The translations under genes and the position numbers were made by a program. A stretch of 64,000 nucleotides of DNA from Novosphingobium sp. (GTDB taxonomy: Bacteria > Pseudomonadota > Alphaproteobacteria > Sphingomonadales > Sphingomonadaceae): NCBI RefSeq assembly GCF_027486195.1, contig NZ_JAIXPP010000070.1:43407-107406 (forward strand), given 5' to 3'. The notes under the pieces are model-generated. The model made no database searches. It had not been told where the DNA came from and saw nothing but the letters and a program-made list of their open reading frames with translations. Of the stretch, positions 35,292 to 45,179 are shown piece by piece. Within the stretch, counting starts at the first letter, position 1. Each line of letters begins with the position of its first letter.

Positions 35292-36776
35292 TCACGCCCC
35301 CAGCAAATCCTCGATCATCAGCCCTGCGGTCGCCTTCGCGCTGCCGACCACGCCGGGTATGCCTGCACCCGGATGAGTGCCCGCGCCGACCAGATAGAAG
35401 TTCTTGATCGCGTCGTCACGGTTGTGCGCGCGGAAATACGCGGATTGCGTGAGCAGCGGCTCAAGACTGAACGCGCTGCCCTGATGCGCCGAAAGATCGA
35501 TCGAGAAATCCTTGGGCGTATAGGAGAACTTCGTCACGATCCGGCTGTGGATATCCGGGATCAGGCGGCGGCCCACCTCGTCGAGCACGCGCTTTTCGAA
35601 CTGCGGCCCGATTTCGTCCCAGTCGATCGGCAGCTTGCCCATATTCGCCACCGGCACCAGCGCATAGAACGTGCTCATCCCCGGGGGCGCCATGCTCGGA
35701 TCGCTGACCGAGGGGTGGTGAAGATAGATCGAGAAATCCTCGGGCAGCACGCCGTGCTTGTAGATGTCGTCGAGCAGGCCCTTGTAGCGCGGACCGAACA
35801 GGATCATGTGGTGCGCAATACCCGGCCAGGTGCCTTCCACGCCGAAGTGCACAACGAACAGGCTAGGCGAGAACTTCTTCTTCTTCAGCGACTTGGCCCG
35901 CCTCTGCGCATGTCCGTTATCGGGCATGAGATCGGCATAGGAATGGACGATATCGCCGTTGGAAGCGACCGCATCGAAGTTTTCCTGCCAGCCGCTTTTC
36001 GTCCGCACGCCCGTCACCCGGTTGCCCAGCGAGTGGATGTGCTCCACTGCATCGCCCATCCGCACCGTGCCACCGAGGCGCTCGAAGTGCTTGACCATGC
36101 CGGCGATCAGCTTGTTGGTGCCGCCCTTGGCCCACCACACGCCGCCGTCCTTCTCCAGCTTGTGGATCAGCGCATACATCGCGCTCGCGGTCATCGGGTT
36201 GCCACCGACCAGCAGCGAGTGAAAGCTGAACGCCTCGCGCAGCTTTTCGTTTTCGATATAGCTCGAGACGATGGAGTAGACCGAGCGCCAGGCCTGATAG
36301 CGGATCAGCGGCGGCGCGGATTTGATCATCGACGCAAAGTCGAGGAACGGCACCGAGCCGAGCTTGACGTAGCCTTCCTCGAACACCCCGGCCGAGAACT
36401 TCAGGAATTCGGCGTAGCCGGCCACGTCGCGCGGGCTCAGCTTGGCGATCTCGGCGTTCAGCACGGCCTCGTCGTTGGTGTAGTCGAAGTTGGTCCCGTC
36501 GGCCCAGTTAAGCCGGTAGAACGGCTTGACCGGGACCAGCTCGACATCCTCGGAAATGTCGTGGCCTGAAAGCGCCCACAACTCCTTGAGGCACGGCGGA
36601 TCGGTCACCACTGTCGGCCCGGCATCGAAGGTGAACCCGTCGCGCTCCCAGTAGTAGGCGCGCCCGCCCGGCTTGTCGCGCGCTTCGATCACGGTGGTCT
36701 GGATCCCTGCCGACTGCAGGCGAATTGCCAGCGCCAGTCCGCCGAAACCGGCACCGATGACGGCTACTTTCTTCAT
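35292..36776 (-). CDS. crtI: Phytoene desaturase
   Basis: This 494-residue FAD-dependent desaturase converts phytoene stepwise to lycopene. It has the N-terminal dinucleotide motif VIGAGFGGLALAIRL (about 5-19), the DAGPTVVTDPP segment, and the C-terminal CrtI signature NFYLVGAGTHPGAGIPGV. Full length is typical of bacterial CrtI. It starts 9 nt after the crtY stop and ends 7 nt before the LOG-family gene, inside the same operon. It differs clearly from the CrtD-like paralogue at 32215. Confidence 0.95.
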   Translation of the reverse strand: MKKVAVIGAGFGGLALAIRLQSAGIQTTVIEARDKPGGRAYYWERDGFTFDAGPTVVTDPPCLKELWALSGHDISEDVELVPVKPFYRLNWADGTNFDYTNDEAVLNAEIAKLSPRDVAGYAEFLKFSAGVFEEGYVKLGSVPFLDFASMIKSAPPLIRYQAWRSVYSIVSSYIENEKLREAFSFHSLLVGGNPMTASAMYALIHKLEKDGGVWWAKGGTNKLIAGMVKHFERLGGTVRMGDAVEHIHSLGNRVTGVRTKSGWQENFDAVASNGDIVHSYADLMPDNGHAQRRAKSLKKKKFSPSLFVVHFGVEGTWPGIAHHMILFGPRYKGLLDDIYKHGVLPEDFSIYLHHPSVSDPSMAPPGMSTFYALVPVANMGKLPIDWDEIGPQFEKRVLDEVGRRLIPDIHSRIVTKFSYTPKDFSIDLSAHQGSAFSLEPLLTQSAYFRAHNRDDAIKNFYLVGAGTHPGAGIPGVVGSAKATAGLMIEDLLGA

Positions 36777-36785
36777 GATGAAACT

Positions 36786-37976
36786 CTAGGCTCCTGAAAA
36801 CTTGAGCGGGGCTGGCTGCCGGCCCAGCCCCGTGATGGTGCCGAGCGCCCGCGGGATCGGGATTGGCGGAATGCCCGCCAGAATGCGAAACTTGTCGTAC
36901 GAGGTTGATCGCCCCGAATAGAACCGCTCGATGAGTTGCGGCTTCATCGTGTAGAAACGCTCCAGGATGCGAAGACGTTCCTGCGGATAGGCCCCGCCGA
37001 ACAACAAGGCGGAAAGCATGCGGTAGTAAGACTGGTTTTCCCAGTGCCCTTTAGCCCACTTGGCAGAGAATGCCTTGAGGCCTGCACCATCGAGCACATC
37101 ATGGTGCGCCAGCGCGAGCGCGAAGCGCACCGCATCGGGCACCGAGTAGCTCGTCAAAGAATGAAACAGCCCCGCGCGCGATCCGGCGCGCGCCGTATCC
37201 TCGCCGCCATCGCGCCAGAAACCGGCAAAATCGCCGCCTGCCACTACCGGCAGCACGCCGTGCTCCTCGCCCAGCAGCGCTTCGACTTCCCATCCCCGCG
37301 CCGCGAGATAGGCGTCGATCCGCTGCTCGAGCAGCGGCCGGTCCAGCGCGCTGCTGTCCGAGTAGTAGGTGTCCTCCAGAAACACCACGTCGGGCGCAAA
37401 GGGCAGGGCGTAAATGAAGCGATAGCCGTCGATCTGCTCGACCGTCGCGTCCATCACGATCGGCCGTTCAAGGCCGTGCGGCGCCTTCAGCTTGAACTTG
37501 CGGCCGACGAATTTCTGCCAGCCGCCGGTGAAGTGCGAGACATCGCGCAATCCTCGCGTGTCGATTACCCCGCCGGCCTCGACCAGCGTGCCATCGCCCA
37601 GCATGACTTCAGTCTCGCTGCAACTCTTCACCGCCTGTCCGGTCAGGATGGCATCCTCCGGAAGTGCCGCGCGCAGCGCCGCGTCGAACTTCTCCGAGGT
37701 CATGGCGCTGTAACTAGTGCGCAGGTGGCGGCTGTGGCGCGGGAAATGGACGTTGTAGTCCGCCCAGGTCGCCTCGATCATCGGTGCGAGCAGTTCGGTC
37801 GCTTCGTGATCGGTATCGGTCGCAAAGAACGACCACACATGATTGCCGCCAAGGCAGGTGCCTTGCTCCACGACCAGCAGCGAAAGATCGGGACGATAGC
37901 GAGCAAGCGCAAGCGCAATCAGGCCACCTGCGAGGCCCCCGCCCAGGATCGCGATATCGCAGCGCCGTGCATTCAT
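36786..37976 (-). CDS. crtY: Lycopene beta-cyclase
   Basis: This 396-residue FAD/NAD-binding cyclase starts CDIAILGGGLAGGLIALAL and carries the CrtY motif GGNHVWSFF (about 44-52), plus the FAFALPFAPD-like stretch (here YALPFAPDVVFLEDTYY) that holds catalytic acidic residues. It closes both ends of lycopene to form beta-carotene. ATG 37976 follows AGAGGTG; the open frame continues to 38414 without similarity. It is the first gene of the crtY-crtI-LOG-crtB operon, with a long structured upstream region. Confidence 0.94.
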   Translation of the reverse strand: MNARRCDIAILGGGLAGGLIALALARYRPDLSLLVVEQGTCLGGNHVWSFFATDTDHEATELLAPMIEATWADYNVHFPRHSRHLRTSYSAMTSEKFDAALRAALPEDAILTGQAVKSCSETEVMLGDGTLVEAGGVIDTRGLRDVSHFTGGWQKFVGRKFKLKAPHGLERPIVMDATVEQIDGYRFIYALPFAPDVVFLEDTYYSDSSALDRPLLEQRIDAYLAARGWEVEALLGEEHGVLPVVAGGDFAGFWRDGGEDTARAGSRAGLFHSLTSYSVPDAVRFALALAHHDVLDGAGLKAFSAKWAKGHWENQSYYRMLSALLFGGAYPQERLRILERFYTMKPQLIERFYSGRSTSYDKFRILAGIPPIPIPRALGTITGLGRQPAPLKFSGA

Positions 37977-38074
37977 CACCTCTGGCGATAGGCGCTGGGC
38001 TGCAACGGTGCAACCTGCGCGGGCCTGCCCGTTCGTGAAGATGGGGGATAGACGAAGCGCCGCAAGGCAGGTGG

Positions 38075-38144
38075 GGTCCCGGGGATGGCCGTGGAGGTGG
38101 CCATCCCCGGGATCTTGCAAAGGGCAACCGGGGGAGTTGCCCTT
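38075..38144. promoter_or_regulatory. Tandem stem-loops upstream of crtY
   Basis: CCCGGGGATGGCC (38078-38090) pairs perfectly with GGCCATCCCCGGG (38099-38111) around an 8-nt loop, extendable by a T-A pair. Nine nucleotides later AAGGGCAAC (38120-38128) pairs with GTTGCCCTT (38136-38144). On the minus strand they would lie 100-170 nt upstream of the crtY start, possibly in its mRNA leader. No T-run follows either one. Confidence 0.5.
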
Positions 38145-38313
38145 CTCCCAGGGATTGTCGCGGCGGTCGGCCCTGAACGTGTGGAGTAGAAGGCAGGCCG
38201 GCAAGACAATGCCTATCTGCCGTTTTGCAGATTTCGGCGACCAAACCGCCACGTGAACAATCGGCAATCTTTCGCTTTCACCGGAAGGACTCAAGCGAGA
38301 ATCCTGTTGCGTT

Positions 38314-38327
38314 TTGATGCGGATCAA
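38314..38327. promoter_or_regulatory. Perfect FNR/FixK-type box TTGATGCGGATCAA
   Basis: TTGAT-GCGG-ATCAA matches the FNR/FnrL/FixK consensus TTGAT-N4-ATCAA at all ten defined positions. It lies 120 bp upstream of the flavin monooxygenase start and about 340 bp upstream of crtY. Oxygen-responsive control is inferred from the motif. Confidence 0.55.
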
Positions 38328-38446
38328 GGCCTCCTTGCCGTCAGATGGCGAGAACCGCCGCAATCGGTCCAGTTGGCCCCACGAACGCACGCGGCAGGCA
38401 CGCGGGCGACGCAAGAAGGGTCAAGGCCGCCAACAAGGAGAGTGTG

Positions 38447-39958
38447 ATGGCAGAGCAGGTTGCACAGCATGTCGACGTCCTGATCGTCGGAGCCGGCATT
38501 TCCGGCATCGGGTCCGCCAAGCATCTGCAAGACCAATGCCCGGGCAAGACCTACGCCATCCTGGAAAGCAAGGACACATTCGGCGGCACCTGGGAAACTC
38601 ACAAGTATCCCGGCATCCGCTCCGATTCCGATCTCTACACCTTCGGCTACCGCTTCAAGCCGTGGACCGGTGCTCCGATCGCTTCGGCCGAGGCCATCCT
38701 TACTTACATGGGCGAAGTGATTGAGGAAAACGGCATCACCCCGCACATTCACTACGGCCACACGATCACGTCGTGCAGTTGGTCGAGCGCGGACAGCCTG
38801 TGGACGGTACATGCCCGCCGCAAGGATGGCAGCGAGGTGATGTTCACCGCTGGCTTTCTGTGGATGTGCCAGGGCTACTACGATCACAAGACGCCTTACA
38901 TCCCAGACTGGCCGAACAGGGCGAGCTACAAGGGTCAGTTCGTCCACGCCCAGCTGTGGGACCCGCAGACCGACGTTGCCGGCAAGCACGTCATCGTCAT
39001 CGGATCCGGCGCCACGGCGGCGACGATCGTCCCGGCGCTCTGCGAAGCCGGTGCCAAGGTCACCATGGTCCAGCGCTCGCCGACGTGGTTCTACTGCGCG
39101 CCCAATGTTAGCGAACTGGCCGACCGGTTGCGTACGATCGGCGTTGACGAGCCGACGATCCACCGCGTCGTGCGGCAGGACTACATCTACAATTTCTACG
39201 AGATGGACCGCCGCAGCCGCGAGGAGCCCGAGGCCATGGCCGAAGACCTGCGCGCACTGATTCGCGGCTATGTGGGTGAGGATTTCAATTTCGAGCCGCA
39301 CTTTACGCCGAAGTATCGCCCCTGGCAGCAGCGGCTTGCCCAGCTTCCCGATGGCGACATGTTCAAGCAGGTCGTCGCGGGCAATGCTTCTGTGGTCACG
39401 GACACGATCGAGACTTTCACCGAAAAGGGCCTGCGCGTCAGCTCCGGGCAGGAAATCGAAGGCGATATCGTCGTCGCCTGCACCGGATTCCGCCTGTCCG
39501 TGCTGGGCGAAATCCCCTTCGAGATCGACGGCGCGGCGGTCAACTGGGCCGATACCGTGAACTATCGCGGCATGATGTTCACCGGGGTACCCAATCTCGT
39601 CTGGGTCTTCGGCTACTTCCGCGCCTCGTGGACCCTGCGCGTAGACATCGTCGGAGATTTTGTCTGCAAGCTCCTCAATCACATGGATTCTGCAGGTGTC
39701 CATAAGGTCGAGGTAGCGCTGCGTGAAGAAGACAAGGACATGAAGATCCTGCCGTGGATCGATGCGGACAACTTCAATCCCACCTACCTCATGCGCGATC
39801 TCGACCGCATGCCAAAGCGCGGCGACAAGCCCGAATGGCAGCACAATCAGGACTACTGGAGCGAGAAGGAAGAGATCCCCTTCATCGATCCCGCCGCGAG
39901 TGAATTCGTCTACGACGGCCAGCGCGCCGAAGCCGCCGCTCTGGAAGCCGCGGAATAA
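38447..39958 (+). CDS. Flavin-containing monooxygenase, Baeyer-Villiger type
   Basis: This 503-residue class B flavoprotein has the FAD motif IVGAGISGIGSAKHL (about 13-27), FGGTW, and the NADPH motif IGSGATAATIVPAL (about 185-198). Before the second motif, YKGQFVHAQLWD fits the Baeyer-Villiger fingerprint FxGxxxHxxxW[P/D] with Tyr for Phe. Such enzymes insert oxygen next to ketones or oxidise heteroatoms, using NADPH and O2. ATG 38447 follows AAGGAGAGTG; the in-frame ATG at 38345 is spurious. It converges on the CYP153/second monooxygenase operon, suggesting a joint oxidation pathway. Confidence 0.88.
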   Translation: MAEQVAQHVDVLIVGAGISGIGSAKHLQDQCPGKTYAILESKDTFGGTWETHKYPGIRSDSDLYTFGYRFKPWTGAPIASAEAILTYMGEVIEENGITPHIHYGHTITSCSWSSADSLWTVHARRKDGSEVMFTAGFLWMCQGYYDHKTPYIPDWPNRASYKGQFVHAQLWDPQTDVAGKHVIVIGSGATAATIVPALCEAGAKVTMVQRSPTWFYCAPNVSELADRLRTIGVDEPTIHRVVRQDYIYNFYEMDRRSREEPEAMAEDLRALIRGYVGEDFNFEPHFTPKYRPWQQRLAQLPDGDMFKQVVAGNASVVTDTIETFTEKGLRVSSGQEIEGDIVVACTGFRLSVLGEIPFEIDGAAVNWADTVNYRGMMFTGVPNLVWVFGYFRASWTLRVDIVGDFVCKLLNHMDSAGVHKVEVALREEDKDMKILPWIDADNFNPTYLMRDLDRMPKRGDKPEWQHNQDYWSEKEEIPFIDPAASEFVYDGQRAEAAALEAAE

Positions 39959-39968
39959 GCGATTTCAG

Positions 39969-40060
39969 ATCCTCCCCATTTTTCCCGCAGGGACAAATGG
40001 GGAGGTGGCCTGCCGAAGGCAGGTCGGAGGGGTAATTCCTCCCCGGCACGGGGAGGGAAT
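39969..40060. repeat. REP-like dispersed intergenic repeat, copy 1
   Basis: CCTCCCCATTT (39971-39981) pairs with AAATGGGGAGG (39995-40005). A second stem CCTGCC-GAA-GGCAGG and then GTCGGAGGGGT follow. The same architecture (GGGGAGGTGGC, short stem, CGGAGGGGT) recurs at 45049-45106. An added CTCCCCG/CGGGGAG pair lies at about 40038-40055. It is non-coding and lies between convergent genes. Confidence 0.7.
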
Positions 40061-40112
40061 AGAGGGCCACGCTCGGAGAAACGCAACGCCTGGCGTTCGA
40101 ACAGCCGAAAAA

Positions 40113-40302
40113 GAAGAAAGGGGTTTCGCGCAGAGACGCAGAGGAAGCAGAAGGCGCAGAGGGGTTGTGTCTTCGGCGAAGCCGCTTTTGATTCGGATGC
40201 TGGGCCGGGATTGAAGCGGCCTTCGGCCGGGGAATCCTCTTCCCTTTCCCTTCTTCTCTGCGCCCTCTGCTTCCTCTGCGTCTTTGCGCGAAACCCCTTC
40301 TT
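40113..40302. repeat. Long imperfect inverted repeat (about 48-bp arms) between convergent monooxygenase genes
   Basis: The left arm (about 40113-40161) and the reverse complement of the right arm (about 40253-40302) are nearly identical. They share GGGGTTTCGCGCA, GACGCAGAGGAAGCAGA and GGCGCAGAG, with only a few mismatches. The 90-nt centre is G+C-rich and non-coding. Together with the REP-like copy it fills the 354-bp gap 39959-40312, which has no gene. It could be a miniature mobile element, a REP relative or a long terminator. Confidence 0.75.
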
Positions 40303-40312
40303 CCTGTGCCCC

Positions 40313-41632
40313 TCAGGCTGCCTTCTTCCGCCCCATCCCCCGCGCGATTTCCTTCTTCAGATCGCGCACATAGGCATCGAAATCGAGCTGGATCGTGTGC
40401 CGCCGCGCCGCGTAGTAATGCCCGGTGTGGTATGCCTCATCGGCCTTGATGATCCGGTGCATCTCGTCCGCCGGCGGAGGGGCGTAGGCGCCCGCCAACG
40501 TGGCCGCGATCAGCTTCGATTGCTGTTCGGCAAAGTTTACCAGTGTCGGCAGCGGCTGGCCAAGCCCCGCATAGAACAGGTCCGGCACCTCGGGCTTCAT
40601 GATCCGCTTGAACAGCGGCGGCGGCCGGTTGTCGCTATCGGCGCAGAGCGCGGGGTCGTCGAAGAAGGGGAAACGGATGTCATAGCCGGTCGCCCAGACG
40701 ATGACGTCGATCTGCTCCCGGCTGCCGTCCTGAAACACCACGCCGTCGCCGTCCAGCCGCTCGATCCCGCCCTTCATCACCACATCGCCCGATCCCGCGC
40801 GCAGCAGGAACTCGCCAGAAACCGTGGCGTGGGCGTCAAACGGGCCGATCTCGGGCTCGGGCAGACCGTAGTCGCTCATCTTGCCCACCAGACCCTTGAT
40901 CAGCCGTGCACCGATCGCGTTACGCACCTTGCGCGGCATCCACGCCGGGGCGGGGTTCTTGTCGATTGGCTGGCCCTTGTAATACTTGGGCAGCACCCAG
41001 ACCCCGCGCCGGGTCGAAACGAACAGACGCGAAGCAATCGCGCGCTGCGAAAGCTCGGAGGCGATATCCATCGCCGAATTGCCCATGCCGACGACCAGCA
41101 CGCGCTTGCCCCGGCAGTCCACCGGCTCGAACGCGCTGCGATAGGAATGGCTGTGGAGCTGCTCACCATCGAACGTGCCCGGATACTCCGGAATCCGAGC
41201 CGCCCAGTGGTGCCCGTTCGCCACCACCAGCGCCTCGTACGTCCGCGTCTCGCCGCTGGAAAGCCGCACTTCCCAGCCGCCGCCCGCCAGCCGCGTCGCC
41301 TTTTCGACCCGCGTGTTGAAGTTGATCGCCTCGCGCAGCCCGAAATGATCGGCGTAGTCGCGGAAGTACTGCAGGAGCTGCGAGTGGTGCGGAAAGTCCG
41401 GCCAGTCCGCCGGCACAGGATAGTCCTCGAAGGCCAGCCGCCACTTCGAGGTATCGATATGCAGGGTCTGATAACAGGCCGATAAGCCATTGGGATTGTT
41501 GTAGTACCAGTTCCCGCCGATATCGTCGGAGGCATCGAACTCCTCGTAAGCGATGCCATAGTCCTTCAGCCGCTTGGCGACCGTTATCCCCGAGCAGCCC
41601 GCCCCGATAATGCAGACCCGTGCATTGGTCAT
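40313..41632 (-). CDS. Flavin-containing monooxygenase
   Basis: This 439-residue class B flavoprotein has the FAD motif IIGAGCSGITVAKRL (about 8-22), DIGGNWYY, the FMO fingerprint FDGEQLHSHSY (FxGxxxHxxxY), and the NADPH motif VVGMGNSAMDIASEL. The ATGYD segment near the C-terminal third is also typical. It resembles true FMOs more than Baeyer-Villiger enzymes. It starts 6 nt after the CYP153 stop, so the two form an operon. The substrate is unknown; oxidation of a product of the P450 is a reasonable inference. Confidence 0.88.
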   Translation of the reverse strand: MTNARVCIIGAGCSGITVAKRLKDYGIAYEEFDASDDIGGNWYYNNPNGLSACYQTLHIDTSKWRLAFEDYPVPADWPDFPHHSQLLQYFRDYADHFGLREAINFNTRVEKATRLAGGGWEVRLSSGETRTYEALVVANGHHWAARIPEYPGTFDGEQLHSHSYRSAFEPVDCRGKRVLVVGMGNSAMDIASELSQRAIASRLFVSTRRGVWVLPKYYKGQPIDKNPAPAWMPRKVRNAIGARLIKGLVGKMSDYGLPEPEIGPFDAHATVSGEFLLRAGSGDVVMKGGIERLDGDGVVFQDGSREQIDVIVWATGYDIRFPFFDDPALCADSDNRPPPLFKRIMKPEVPDLFYAGLGQPLPTLVNFAEQQSKLIAATLAGAYAPPPADEMHRIIKADEAYHTGHYYAARRHTIQLDFDAYVRDLKKEIARGMGRKKAA

Positions 41633-41638
41633 GGCGGC

Positions 41639-42874
41639 TCAATCCTGCTCGAGGCGCACCGGCATTGCGCTGAAGCCATGCAGGAACGGGCTCGCCAGCC
41701 GCGTCGGCGCGCCCGTGGGCACCACCCGCAGCCGCCGCGTCACGATCTCGTCGATCACCGCCGCGATCTGCACTTCGGCCAGCCGCGCGCCCACGCAGCG
41801 GTGGATGCCATGGCCAAAGGCGATATGCCGCCGCGCGTTCTCGCGGGTCACATCAAACCGCTCGGCATCCGGGAACACGCTCTCATCGCGGTTGCCTGAA
41901 ATGTACCACATCACGATCTTCTCGCCCTCGCGGATGAGCTGCCCGCCCACTTCCACATCGCGCGTCGCGGTGCGGCGCATATGCGTCACCGGCGATTGCC
42001 AGCGGATGATTTCCTGCGCGGCATTGGTGCTCAGCGTCGGGTCCGTGCGCAGCCTTTCCAGCTCCTCCGGATATAAGTGAAGAGCCTCGACCAAACCACT
42101 GATCGAATTACGTGTCGTATCATTCCCCGCCACGATCAGCAGCGCAATATTGGCCAGTCGCTCCAGCGCCGGTAGTTGCCCCATCGCTTCGGAATGCACC
42201 ATCCGGCTCAGCAGATCGTCCGTCGGCGGCAACGCGCGCCGCGCATCGAGTTCGCGGTCGAAGCGCTGCAGCATCTCGCCCATCTGCTTCATCCATTCCG
42301 CGCGGTACTCCGGCGTCAGGTTGTCCGCCGAAACCCCGCTGCCATAGTCCGACCAGCGCTTGAGATCGCGCCACTCCTCGAACGGGAAGTCGAACAGGCT
42401 GCACAGCATGCCCAGCGTCTGCGGGATCGCCAGTTGCTCCACCCAGTCGAACGTTTCGCCAAGGGGCAGCGCATCGAACAGCATCTTTGCCCGCTCGCGG
42501 ACTTGGGCTTCCAGCTTGATCATCTGCCCCGGGCTGAAGGCAGGCGCGATCACCTTGCGCTGCGCGGTGTGGATCGGCGGATCCTGCGCGATGAAATTCG
42601 GGAACTCGCTTTCGTTGATCGATTCGGCAATCGTAATGTTGCCGCGCTTCCACGAGGAGGAGAACACGTCCGGAATCAACTCGATTTCCTGGATGTGCTC
42701 CAGCGTCACCGCCGACCAGTACCCGCCGAACGGGCTCTCCGGCCGCCAGCTGATCGGCATTTCTCGCCGCAGGAACGCAAACGGCTCGCGCCACGTGTCC
42801 TGCGTGTAGAGCGCATCGGCGCTCACGTCATAAGGGTTGATCGCCCGTTCACGCGTGAGGGTCTGGCTCGCCAT
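41639..42874 (-). CDS. Cytochrome P450 of the CYP153 family (alkane/terminal hydroxylase type)
   Basis: This 411-residue P450 has the I-helix AGNDTTRNSISG, ExxR in QEIIRWQSPV, and heme loop FGHGIHRCVGARLAE. The stretches DPPIHTAQRKVIAP, THMRRTATRDVEVGG and VMWYISGNRDESVF closely follow CYP153A enzymes, which hydroxylate the terminal carbon of alkanes and related aliphatic chains. ATG 42874 has AAGGAGC upstream. No ferredoxin or ferredoxin reductase gene is adjacent, unlike many CYP153 loci, so electrons must come from elsewhere. An 18-bp palindrome lies 55-72 bp upstream. Confidence 0.88.
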   Translation of the reverse strand: MASQTLTRERAINPYDVSADALYTQDTWREPFAFLRREMPISWRPESPFGGYWSAVTLEHIQEIELIPDVFSSSWKRGNITIAESINESEFPNFIAQDPPIHTAQRKVIAPAFSPGQMIKLEAQVRERAKMLFDALPLGETFDWVEQLAIPQTLGMLCSLFDFPFEEWRDLKRWSDYGSGVSADNLTPEYRAEWMKQMGEMLQRFDRELDARRALPPTDDLLSRMVHSEAMGQLPALERLANIALLIVAGNDTTRNSISGLVEALHLYPEELERLRTDPTLSTNAAQEIIRWQSPVTHMRRTATRDVEVGGQLIREGEKIVMWYISGNRDESVFPDAERFDVTRENARRHIAFGHGIHRCVGARLAEVQIAAVIDEIVTRRLRVVPTGAPTRLASPFLHGFSAMPVRLEQD

Positions 42875-42928
42875 GTCCTGCTCCTTGGGCCCGCTCGCTT
42901 GCGTGGCGGGATGTTGTGCGCAAGTATG

Positions 42929-42946
42929 TTTAATCGCCTGATTAAA
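42929..42946. promoter_or_regulatory. Palindromic operator TTTAATCGCCTGATTAAA upstream of the CYP153 operon
   Basis: The dyad TTTAATC-GCCT-GATTAAA has perfect 7-bp arms and sits 55-72 bp before the P450 start. A 16-of-18 identical copy lies at 61010-61027 before an acyl-CoA ligase gene. Size and symmetry suit a TetR-family or similar dimeric regulator; none is encoded nearby. Confidence 0.6.
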
Positions 42947-43011
42947 GTCCAGCCCCGATTGCGCCCGGCCTTGGCAGTGGACGCACGGTGGATTTGGTTC
43001 TAAACCGCTGC

Positions 43012-43100
43012 CATCCCCGGGGAGCCAGTGCGGCTGAGAGGGGCTGGTCACGCAGCCCGACCCGTCGAACCTGAACCCGTTAGCACGGGCGGAGGGAGCG
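43012..43100 (+). ncRNA. TPP riboswitch (THI element)
   Basis: The leader of thiC carries the conserved THI-box order: GGGGAGCC, then GGCTGAGAGG, ACCCGTCGAACCTGAACC, and TAGCACGGGCGGAGGGA. The CTGAGA and GAACCTGA segments and the terminal AGGGA are the TPP-binding core. It ends about 53 nt before the thiC start and should repress thiC when thiamine pyrophosphate is plentiful. Confidence 0.93.
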
Positions 43101-43149
43101 GTCGGCCTTGAGGCCAAGCGCCCGCTTTCCGCCCGCTCAAGGAGCGTGA

Positions 43150-45042
<1,893 letters not shown>

Positions 45043-45048
45043 CCTCAA

Positions 45049-45106
45049 TCCCTCCCCGAGCTTGTCTCGGGGAGGTGGCAGCCCGCAGGGCTGACGGAGG
45101 GGTTGG
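45049..45106. repeat. REP-like dispersed intergenic repeat, copy 2
   Basis: CCTCCCCGAG (45051-45060) pairs with CTCGGGGAGG (45066-45075). Then GTGGC, the stem CAGCCC-GCA-GGGCTG and ACGGAGGGGTTGG follow. The order matches copy 1 at 39969-40060. It lies 7 nt after the thiC stop and may also help terminate transcription. Confidence 0.7.
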
Positions 45107-45143
45107 GGCTGGAGGGGCACACGCGCCTGCGCAGCTGTCCTTA

Positions 45144-45179
45144 TTGCCAATTCATCCCCCTGGCGTTATAACCTCCGTA
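45144..45179 (+). promoter_or_regulatory. Sigma-70-type promoter giving an apparently leaderless antitoxin mRNA
   Basis: TTGCCA (45144-45149) and TATAAC (45167-45172) are separated by 17 bp. The expected transcription start, about 7 nt downstream of the -10 box, coincides with the A of the antitoxin ATG (45179). No ribosome binding site fits in the intervening CTCCGT. Confidence 0.55.

Larger units (their letters stand above)
37977..38446. promoter_or_regulatory. 470-bp divergent intergenic region between crtY and a flavin monooxygenase gene
   Basis: There is no convincing gene here. It holds two tandem hairpins (38075-38144) and a perfect FNR/FixK-type box (38314-38327), both listed separately. 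The rest is ordinary G+C-rich sequence. It must contain the promoters of the crt operon (minus) and the monooxygenase (plus). Confidence 0.6.

Noticed and set aside
42929..42946. CtrA-type TTAA-N7-TTAA box
   Set aside because: The spacing between TTAA half-sites is 8, not 7, both here and at 61010, and the extended symmetry fits a different dimeric regulator.
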